Source: an uncultured Pelagibacteraceae bacterium
GTDB taxonomy: Bacteria > Pseudomonadota > Alphaproteobacteria > Pelagibacterales > Pelagibacteraceae
NCBI GenBank assembly: GCA_902547535.1
Contig: CACCOB010000003.1
Coordinates: 1-64,000, forward strand
Direction: 5' to 3'
DNA: 64,000 nt
A model generated the notes under the pieces. It was not told the DNA's origin and did no database searches. It saw only the letters and a list, made by a program, of their open reading frames with translations. Made by a program: the position numbers and the translations under genes. Positions 58,334 to 64,000 of this stretch are shown one piece after another; within the stretch, counting starts at the first letter, position 1, and each line of letters opens with the position of its first letter.

Positions 58334-59272
58334 TTATTTATTATGGATTAACTTGTCGATGTTTACAATATTTTCTGCCATTCTAGCTGATGCAGCATCA
58401 ATCATCCGTCCATCAAGCTGAGCAGCTCCTTTTCCTTCATTTGCAGCCTTTTCAAGTTCTTCTAGGATCCTTTTAGCCTTAGTAACCTCTGCTTCAGGTG
58501 GTGAGAAGACTTTATTTGCAAGCTCTATTTGAGATGGATGAATTGCCCATTTGCCTTCAATACCAATTGCAGCTCCTCTTTTTGCAGCAGCAGTATAGGC
58601 ATCTGGATCATTAAAATCTCCAAATGGTCCATCAATTGCTCTTAAGCCATAAGCTCTACAAGTCATTACCAATTCTGATAAACCATGATGCCATTGGTCT
58701 CCTGGATAATTTTCATTAAGCCCACCTATAACTGTAGTTCGCGCTCTCAAACTTGCTGCATAATCTGCAACACCAAAATGCAATGCCTCTAATCTTTCAC
58801 TCGAAGTTGCAATTTTTTTAATATTCGACATACCTAATGCTGTTTCAATTAAACATTCAATTCCAATTTTATTTTTTAATTTTTTATTTGTTTCAATTTG
58901 GGTTAATAAACAATCAACCATATAAACATCACTAGCAGTACCAGCTTTTGGAACTAAAATTGTATCTACATTTTCTCCAGCTTGTTCAACTATTTCAATT
59001 AAATCAGAGTACATGTAATGAGTGTCTAAACTATTTATTCTCACAGAAATAGTTTTGCCACTACCTCTCCAATTCATTTCATTTAACGCTTTAATAACAT
59101 TTGCTCTCGCAGTAATTTTATCATTTGGAGAAACAGCATCCTCTAAATCTAGAAAAACGTAATCAGCTGGTGAACTTAAAGCTTTCTCAAACATTTTTGG
59201 TGAAGAGCCTGGAACAGCTAATTCACTTCTTTGTAATCTTGATCTAGCAGGTTTGTAAAATTTATGACTCAT
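58334..59272 (-). CDS. mclA: Malyl-CoA lyase (MclA-type, CitE superfamily)
   Basis: Cleaves L-malyl-CoA to acetyl-CoA and glyoxylate, or condenses them; TIM-barrel enzyme of the HpcH/CitE superfamily. The 312-residue product has RLQRSELAVPGSSPKMFEKA, FLDLEDAV with the metal Asp/Glu, IETALGMSNIKKIATSS, HFGVADYAASLRARTTVIGG, DGPFGDFNDPDAY and the C-terminal GKWAIHPSQIELAN with the hinge segment EVTKAKRILEEL. These match serine-cycle MclA of Methylobacterium rather than citrate lyase beta. It overlaps hisE by 4 bp (ATGA) and is followed by the CoA-ligase pair, so product and substrate are shared between neighbours. Confidence 0.88.
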   Translation of the reverse strand: MSHKFYKPARSRLQRSELAVPGSSPKMFEKALSSPADYVFLDLEDAVSPNDKITARANVIKALNEMNWRGSGKTISVRINSLDTHYMYSDLIEIVEQAGENVDTILVPKAGTASDVYMVDCLLTQIETNKKLKNKIGIECLIETALGMSNIKKIATSSERLEALHFGVADYAASLRARTTVIGGLNENYPGDQWHHGLSELVMTCRAYGLRAIDGPFGDFNDPDAYTAAAKRGAAIGIEGKWAIHPSQIELANKVFSPPEAEVTKAKRILEELEKAANEGKGAAQLDGRMIDAASARMAENIVNIDKLIHNK

Positions 59273-59541
59273 TTTTTTCTTCTATCTAATTCGCTCATTA
59301 CATCTTCAATTTTTATATTATTTGCCTCAAGGTACATTATTAAATGGTAAAATACATCAGCTGCTTCATGAATTTTATTTGAGTCTTCTTCAATTGCTTC
59401 TACAAGTTCATTTATCTCTTCAAGCACTTTTGCTTTGCTCAAAGATTTATCACTCAAAAGTTTATTGGTATAAGAACCGTCAACTGGTGACGATTTTCTT
59501 TCTCTCGCAAGTTTAAATAGACTTTCTAGAGTATTTAGCAT
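59269..59541 (-). CDS. hisE: Phosphoribosyl-ATP pyrophosphatase
   Basis: Second step of histidine biosynthesis, hydrolysing phosphoribosyl-ATP to phosphoribosyl-AMP. The 90-residue protein is the stand-alone HisE (not fused to HisI): SYTNKLLSDKSLSKAKVLEEINELVEAIEE and AADVFYHLIMYLEANNIKIEDVMSELDRRKK carry the metal-binding E-x-x-E and E-x-x-D motifs of the MazG-like fold. It follows hisF by 1 bp and overlaps mclA by 4 bp. Confidence 0.93.
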   Translation of the reverse strand: MLNTLESLFKLARERKSSPVDGSYTNKLLSDKSLSKAKVLEEINELVEAIEEDSNKIHEAADVFYHLIMYLEANNIKIEDVMSELDRRKK

Positions 59542-59542
59542 C

Positions 59543-60298
59543 TCAAATCCTAACAGGTATACCTTTTGAGTCCAGATATTCTTTAGCTTCTCTCACAGAA
59601 TATTTACCGTAGTGAAATATGGATGCTGCTAAAACCGCGCTAGCATTGCCTAATTTGATACCATCGACTAAATGATCAAGATCCCCAACCCCGCCTGATG
59701 CTATTGTAGGTATATTTAACATAGATGATATTTTTGACATCAGATCAATGTCATAGCCAACCTGAGTTCCATCTCTATCCATTGAAGTAACCAATAACTC
59801 ACCTGCACCACTATCTTCCATCTTTTTTGCAAATTCTAATGCATCAATTCCAGTATTGTTTCGACCCCCATGAGTAAAAACTTCCCATTTTTCTCCGTTT
59901 TTCTTAGCATCAATTGCAACAACAATACATTGTGATCCAAATTTTTTTGAACTTTGAACTACAACATCTGCGTTTTGAACTGCAGCTGTATTAATTGAAA
60001 CCTTGTCAGCCCCACAGTTTAAAAGTTTGCTAATATCATCTACACTTCTAACTCCACCACCAACAGTTAAAGGTACAAAACATTTTTTGGAAGTATCTTT
60101 AACTACTTCATAAATTGTATCTCTATTTTCATTTGATGCTGTGATATCTAAAAAACAAATTTCATCTGCACCACCATCACTATAAATTTTTGCTTGTTCT
60201 ACTGGATCACCTGCATCTTGTAGGTCAACAAAGTTTATACCTTTGACAACTCTTCCATTTTTGACATCTAAGCAGGGTATAATTCTATTTTTAAGCAT
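59543..60298 (-). CDS. hisF: Imidazole glycerol phosphate synthase cyclase subunit
   Basis: Cyclase half of IGP synthase, using ammonia channelled from HisH to form IGP and AICAR. The 251-residue TIM barrel has the catalytic Asp11 in [16 protein letters not shown] and the second Asp near 130 in [10 protein letters not shown], with both phosphate sites TVGGGVRS and ASGGVGD. Length is normal. It overlaps hisA by 8 bp. Confidence 0.96.
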   Translation of the reverse strand: MLKNRIIPCLDVKNGRVVKGINFVDLQDAGDPVEQAKIYSDGGADEICFLDITASNENRDTIYEVVKDTSKKCFVPLTVGGGVRSVDDISKLLNCGADKVSINTAAVQNADVVVQSSKKFGSQCIVVAIDAKKNGEKWEVFTHGGRNNTGIDALEFAKKMEDSGAGELLVTSMDRDGTQVGYDIDLMSKISSMLNIPTIASGGVGDLDHLVDGIKLGNASAVLAASIFHYGKYSVREAKEYLDSKGIPVRI

Positions 60299-61016
60299 CT
60301 ATTTCTTTTGCAAGTTCATCCAGTTTAATATCACCATCATATATCGCTTTACCAACTATAATTCCTTCAATATTTTTATTATTAATTTCCTTTGCCTTTT
60401 TAATATCATCTATTGATGAAACGCCTCCAGATATAATTACTGGACAATTTGAATTATCAGCAACATTTTCTGTTTCATCAAAATTTGGACTTAACTTCAT
60501 TCCATCTCTATTAATATCTGTATAAATTAATCTACTAGCTCCATAATCATTTACATCTTTTAAAAAATCTAAAGTCTTTAAATTAGAATTTTCTTTCCAT
60601 CCAGATACAGATAAATAACCATCTTTAGCATCTAGACCTAGAGCAATTTTATCTGGAAATTTTAGACAAGCTTCTTTTAAAAAATTTTTATCTTTTATTG
60701 CAGCGCTTCCTAAAATTACTTTCTCAACTCCTGCATCATTATATTTTTGAATGCTTTCAAAGTTTCTGACACCTCCACCAATTTCAATTTTAAGATCAAA
60801 TTTACCAACAATCTCCTCAATAATATCAATATTTACAGTCTCTCCTGTTAATGCTCCATCCAAATCAACTACGTGTAAGTTTTTAAATCCATGATCTTTA
60901 TATTTACCAGCTTGCTCAACTGGAGACATGTCATATTCAGTTTTATTATCAAAGTCCCCTTTAACAAGTCTAACACATTTTCTGTCCTTTATGTCTATAG
61001 CTGGAAAAATTTTCAT
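60291..61016 (-). CDS. hisA: Phosphoribosylformimino-AICAR ribotide isomerase
   Basis: Isomerises ProFAR to PRFAR, the substrate of HisF/HisH. The 241-residue TIM barrel starts [21 protein letters not shown] with catalytic Asp8, has [15 protein letters not shown] and the second half-barrel Asp and phosphate sites ([17 protein letters not shown]). The half-barrel symmetry with HisF is visible. It overlaps hisH by 4 bp. Confidence 0.96.
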   Translation of the reverse strand: MKIFPAIDIKDRKCVRLVKGDFDNKTEYDMSPVEQAGKYKDHGFKNLHVVDLDGALTGETVNIDIIEEIVGKFDLKIEIGGGVRNFESIQKYNDAGVEKVILGSAAIKDKNFLKEACLKFPDKIALGLDAKDGYLSVSGWKENSNLKTLDFLKDVNDYGASRLIYTDINRDGMKLSPNFDETENVADNSNCPVIISGGVSSIDDIKKAKEINNKNIEGIIVGKAIYDGDIKLDELAKEIDA

Positions 61017-61639
61017 AGACTTATGAAGTTATTAATTATTTTAAGACCAATTTTGTCACTCTTTTCAGGGTGAAATTGGGTTCCAAATATGTTTTCTTTT
61101 TCTACAGCACAAACAAGATTAGATGAGTAATCGGTAGTTGCTGAAATTACAGATTTATCTTTGGGTACAAATTCATAACTATGAACAAAATACATGTGAG
61201 AGTTATTTTCTATGCCTTTAAAAATCTTACTATCTTTCATTATATTTATTTCATTCCAACCTATGTGTGGAAGCTTAAATTTACCCCCTTGATTTTCAAT
61301 TTTAGATACTTTGCCTGAAATCCATCCCAGCCCTTTAGTTTCAGTTTCTTCATAGCCAACATCTGAAAACATTTGAAGCCCAACACAAATTCCAAGAAGT
61401 GGTTTTTTACTTTCTAATGCAAATTCATTAAGGGTATCTATCAAGCCGTTAATACTATTGAGACCATCAATACAGCTCTTAAAAGATCCTTGTCCAGGTA
61501 ATACAACTTTATCGCTAGTTTTAATTGTTTCAAGATCTGATGTTACTGCAATGTTTACTTTGTCTTTTGCAACTTCTTTAAAAGAATTTATTACAGAACT
61601 TATATTGCCTGAATTGTAGTCAACAATTGTGACATTCAT
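61013..61639 (-). CDS. hisH: Imidazole glycerol phosphate synthase glutaminase subunit
   Basis: Class I glutamine amidotransferase half of IGP synthase. The 208-residue protein has the catalytic triad Cys85 in LLGICVGLQMF, His190 and Glu192 in TQFHPEKS, plus LPGQGSFKSCIDGL as the oxyanion strand motif. MYFVHSY is the HisH-specific interface segment. It lies 5 bp after hisB and overlaps hisA. Confidence 0.96.
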   Translation of the reverse strand: MNVTIVDYNSGNISSVINSFKEVAKDKVNIAVTSDLETIKTSDKVVLPGQGSFKSCIDGLNSINGLIDTLNEFALESKKPLLGICVGLQMFSDVGYEETETKGLGWISGKVSKIENQGGKFKLPHIGWNEINIMKDSKIFKGIENNSHMYFVHSYEFVPKDKSVISATTDYSSNLVCAVEKENIFGTQFHPEKSDKIGLKIINNFISL

Positions 61640-61644
61640 TAAAT

Positions 61645-62235
61645 TTATAAAGAACCTTTTGTAGAAGGTATTGTAGTTTTATTTCTTGGATCCATTTCTA
61701 AAGCAGCACGTAATGATCTTGCTAATCCTTTAAAGCAAGATTCGATTATGTGGTGACTGTTATCACCATAGATATTTTCAATGTGCAATGTAATTCCTGC
61801 AGCTTGCGAAAAAGCTTGAAACCATTCTTTAAACAGTTCCGTATCCATCTCACCTAATTTTTCTACTTTCAATTTTACTTTCCAAATTAAGTAAGGTCTG
61901 TTTGATACATCAATTGCAACTCTAGTTAATGTTTCATCCATAGGTATCATAGCGTGAGCATATCTTTTTATACCAACAAATTTTTTAGATGCTTTTTTTA
62001 AACATTCACCAATTGCAATTCCTGTATCTTCAGTTGTGTGGTGAAGATCTATATGCGTATCACCTTTAGCTTTAATATTCATATCCATAGAAGAGTGTTT
62101 TGATAATTGCTCAAGCATGTGATCTAAAAATCCTATGCCTGTGTCAACTTTGTACTTACCCTTACCATCAATATTTAGATCAACACTGATGTTGGTCTCT
62201 TTTGTTTTTCTACTAATTTTGGCTTTACGTTTCAT
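61645..62235 (-). CDS. hisB: Imidazoleglycerol-phosphate dehydratase
   Basis: Dehydrates IGP to imidazole-acetol phosphate; Mn-dependent, stand-alone dehydratase (no fused HolPase). The 196-residue protein has [18 protein letters not shown], the metal-binding [15 protein letters not shown] and the second repeat [20 protein letters not shown]. It is the first gene of hisB-H-A-F-E; an upstream 91-bp gap separates it from the divergent hslV and should contain both promoters. Confidence 0.96.
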   Translation of the reverse strand: MKRKAKISRKTKETNISVDLNIDGKGKYKVDTGIGFLDHMLEQLSKHSSMDMNIKAKGDTHIDLHHTTEDTGIAIGECLKKASKKFVGIKRYAHAMIPMDETLTRVAIDVSNRPYLIWKVKLKVEKLGEMDTELFKEWFQAFSQAAGITLHIENIYGDNSHHIIESCFKGLARSLRAALEMDPRNKTTIPSTKGSL

Positions 62236-62326
62236 AATCTGAAAAAGGTATATATCTATTATTCAATTATGGCAATAATTCTAGCCTTGGTCTTGAACTA
62301 TAAGATTTAATATCCATCTATATTCC

Positions 62327-62842
62327 ATGACAACGATAGTATTAGTAAGAAAAAATAACGAAGTAGTAGTTGCTGGTGATGGCCAAGTTAGTATGGGAAA
62401 TACAGTAATTAAGAAAACTGCAAACAAAGTTCGTAAGATTGAGAAAAGAAATGTGATCGCAGGATTTGCTGGTTCTACGGCAGATGCCTTAACATTATTT
62501 GAAAGATTAGAGTCTAAGTTAGAAAAACATGCTGGAAATTTAGCAAGAGCAGCTGTTGAATTAGCTAAAGATTGGCGAACTGATAAATATTTAAGAAGAT
62601 TAGAAGCATTAATGGCTGTTGGTGATAAGGAAAATAGTTTTATAATCTCAGGAACTGGTGATGTTTTAGAGCCTGAGGGGGACGTAATTGGAATAGGTTC
62701 TGGTGGAAATTATGCATTAGCTTCAGCAAAAGTATTAATGGATACAGATCTATCAGCAGAGGAAGTTGCAAAAAAAGCAATTAAAGTTGCATCCGAAATA
62801 TGTGTTTTTACAAATGATAATTTAAACATCGAGAAAATTTAA
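62327..62842 (+). CDS. hslV: ATP-dependent protease subunit HslV (ClpQ)
   Basis: Peptidase of the bacterial proteasome-like HslVU complex; cytoplasmic dodecamer. After removal of Met1 the mature N-terminus is Thr-Thr-Ile-Val, exposing the catalytic threonine. [14 protein letters not shown] with the essential Lys and Gly-Ser, [17 protein letters not shown], and [14 protein letters not shown] are the family signatures. The 171-residue length is normal. hslU begins 1 bp after its stop. hisB-hslVU is a common alphaproteobacterial order. Confidence 0.96.
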   Translation: MTTIVLVRKNNEVVVAGDGQVSMGNTVIKKTANKVRKIEKRNVIAGFAGSTADALTLFERLESKLEKHAGNLARAAVELAKDWRTDKYLRRLEALMAVGDKENSFIISGTGDVLEPEGDVIGIGSGGNYALASAKVLMDTDLSAEEVAKKAIKVASEICVFTNDNLNIEKI

Positions 62843-62843
62843 T

Positions 62844-64000
62844 ATGGAAAAATCAAACGTTACAACCCTACCAAATGCTAAAGTAAAAAAAGAAAATAGT
62901 AATATTCAGAATTCACTATCTCCAAGAGAAATAGTTTCTGAATTGGATAGATTTGTTGTTGGTCAAAACAATGCAAAAAGAGCTGTTGCAATTGCTTTGA
63001 GAAATAGATGGAGAAGACAAGCTTTGGAAGGCGATATGAAAGACGAAGTTCTTCCTAAAAATATTTTAATGATGGGGCCAACAGGAGTTGGTAAAACAGA
63101 AATATCAAGGAGATTATCAAAATTAGCTGAAGCACCATTTGTAAAAGTAGAAGCAACAAGATTTACCGAAGTTGGATATGTTGGAAGAGATGTAGAACAA
63201 ATTATTAGAGACCTTTTAGAAATTGCTATTGCAATGGAAAAAGTAAAAAAGAGAAAAGAAGTTCATGCTAAAGCACAAAAATTAGCTGAGGATAGAGTTC
63301 TTGATGCAATTGTAGGTAATAAAGCAAGTGTTGCAACACGCGAAAGTTTTAGAAAAAGATTAAGAGATGGTGACTTGGATGATAACGAAATTGAAATAGC
63401 TGTAACTGAGAGTGGTGGTGGAATGCCGTCGTTCGAAATTCCTGGTATGCCTGGTGCAAATGTTGGAATGATTAACATTTCAGACATGCTTGGTAAATCA
63501 ATGGGTCAAAAAGCTAAGAAGAAAAAAATGTCAGTAAAAGAATCTCATGAAATATTACTAAACGAAGAAGCTGATAAATTAATCGAACAAGATAAAATTA
63601 TAAAATCAGCAAAAAACACAACAGAAAATAACGGTATCGTATTTTTAGATGAGATAGATAAAATTTCAGCACGAACAGATAGAGTTGGAGGAGATGTGTC
63701 TAGAGAAGGTGTCCAAAGAGATCTACTTCCATTAATAGAGGGAACAACAGTAAGTACTAAATATGGTCCAATTAAAACAGACCATATATTATTTATAGCC
63801 TCAGGAGCTTTCCAATTAGCAAAACCATCAGATCTTTTGCCTGAGCTTCAAGGAAGATTGCCTATCAGAGTTGAGCTTGATGCTTTGAATAGTGAAGATT
63901 TTAAGCGAATTTTAAAAGAGCCAGACAATAGTTTGATTAAACAATACAAGGCTCTACTAAAAACAGAAAATGTTGATTTAGAATTTACTGAAGATGGAAT
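62844..64000 (+). CDS. hslU: ATP-dependent protease ATPase subunit HslU (ClpY), 3' truncated by window edge
   Basis: AAA+ unfoldase of HslVU. About 385 codons are in the window; the frame stays open to the right edge. After a slightly long N-terminus ([20 protein letters not shown]) come [16 protein letters not shown], Walker [10 protein letters not shown] at about 78-86, [16 protein letters not shown] with the pore GYVG loop, the intermediate (I) domain, Walker [12 protein letters not shown] and the sensor/R-finger [11 protein letters not shown]. The ATG follows the hslV stop by one base. It has no frameshift or other fault in the visible part. Confidence 0.97.
   Translation, partial: MEKSNVTTLPNAKVKKENSNIQNSLSPREIVSELDRFVVGQNNAKRAVAIALRNRWRRQALEGDMKDEVLPKNILMMGPTGVGKTEISRRLSKLAEAPFVKVEATRFTEVGYVGRDVEQIIRDLLEIAIAMEKVKKRKEVHAKAQKLAEDRVLDAIVGNKASVATRESFRKRLRDGDLDDNEIEIAVTESGGGMPSFEIPGMPGANVGMINISDMLGKSMGQKAKKKKMSVKESHEILLNEEADKLIEQDKIIKSAKNTTENNGIVFLDEIDKISARTDRVGGDVSREGVQRDLLPLIEGTTVSTKYGPIKTDHILFIASGAFQLAKPSDLLPELQGRLPIRVELDALNSEDFKRILKEPDNSLIKQYKALLKTENVDLEFTEDG

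Noticed and set aside
62236..62326. Riboswitch upstream of hisB or hslV
   Set aside because: The 91-bp gap is AT-rich with promoter-like sequence but shows no stable multi-stem fold or known aptamer signature.
1..64000. CRISPR array, prophage, insertion sequence, integron, biosynthetic cluster or toxin-antitoxin system
   Set aside because: No direct-repeat arrays, transposase, integrase, phage, NRPS/PKS or toxin-antitoxin genes were seen; every gene over 100 codons has a housekeeping or metabolic assignment or a clear hypothetical status.

Overview
The window is a gene-dense, very AT-rich chromosomal segment of a free-living alphaproteobacterium. It looks most like a SAR11 / Candidatus Pelagibacter-type marine oligotroph. 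The reasons are the low G+C throughout, intergenic gaps mostly under 100 bp, many ATGA/TAATG stop-start overlaps, very short convergent junctions, and the content: TRAP transporters, an acetate symporter beside acetyl-CoA synthetase, DUF2794, an IalB-like protein and split ccm genes. I see no insertion sequence, prophage, CRISPR array, rRNA operon or sign of recent transfer. The lineage assignment is an inference from gene content and base composition.

Layout. 1-3.5 kb: rpsP (cut by the window edge) and ffh on the minus strand, a compact structured RNA element in front of ffh, then dapF-ftsY on the plus strand. 3.5-6.2 kb: a small exported protein, an alpha/beta hydrolase and an MFS carrier. 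6.2-10.3 kb: a plus-strand operon of a gamma-glutamyltransferase-like enzyme, an oxalate-CoA-ligase-like enzyme and a PanE-family reductase. 10.3-21.2 kb: a minus-strand 2-oxo/2-hydroxy-acid module: TRAP transporter (dctP, terminator-like hairpin, dctQ, an unusually long dctM), a D-2-hydroxyacid dehydrogenase, a GlcD/Dld-type FAD oxidase, an aminotransferase and two tandem FMN-dependent L-2-hydroxyacid dehydrogenases. 21.2-25.9 kb: a PagL-like lipid A deacylase and ccmC-D-E-F-G-H for cytochrome c maturation. 25.9-38.4 kb: small housekeeping genes (hspQ, yciB, DUF2794, Bax-inhibitor-like), aldo/keto reductase, IalB-like protein, argG, an atypical photolyase-like protein, metallo-beta-lactamase-fold hydrolase, folD, yggT, mscS, hemD-hemC and tsaD. 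38.4-44.8 kb: a lysine-rich microprotein, an EVE-domain protein, acetyl-CoA synthetase, a DUF4212/sodium-acetate symporter pair and rpe. 44.8-57 kb: heparinase-like protein, purH, phhB, two sulfotransferases flanking tRNA-Gly(GCC), a Lon-N-domain protein, a degenerate UbiH-like protein, ftsK, lolA, GNAT and HIT proteins. 57-62.2 kb: an operon hisB-H-A-F-E running into malyl-CoA lyase and a two-subunit CoA ligase. 62.3-64 kb: hslV and the start of hslU.

The most interesting biology concerns C2/C3 organic acids. The CoA-ligase pair at 56.3-58.3 kb would normally be labelled sucCD, but several signature positions match malate-CoA ligase (MtkAB) of serine-cycle methylotrophs, and it is adjacent to an MclA-type malyl-CoA lyase. 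At 7.8-10.3 kb an oxalate-CoA-ligase-like enzyme overlaps a PanE-family reductase, a family that includes the oxalyl-CoA reductase of Methylobacterium. With the 2-hydroxyacid module, the window could encode oxalate/glycolate to glyoxylate to malyl-CoA to malate. This is a hypothesis from sequence similarity and gene order. All family assignments rest on motifs read by eye and remembered family signatures; no database search was possible.
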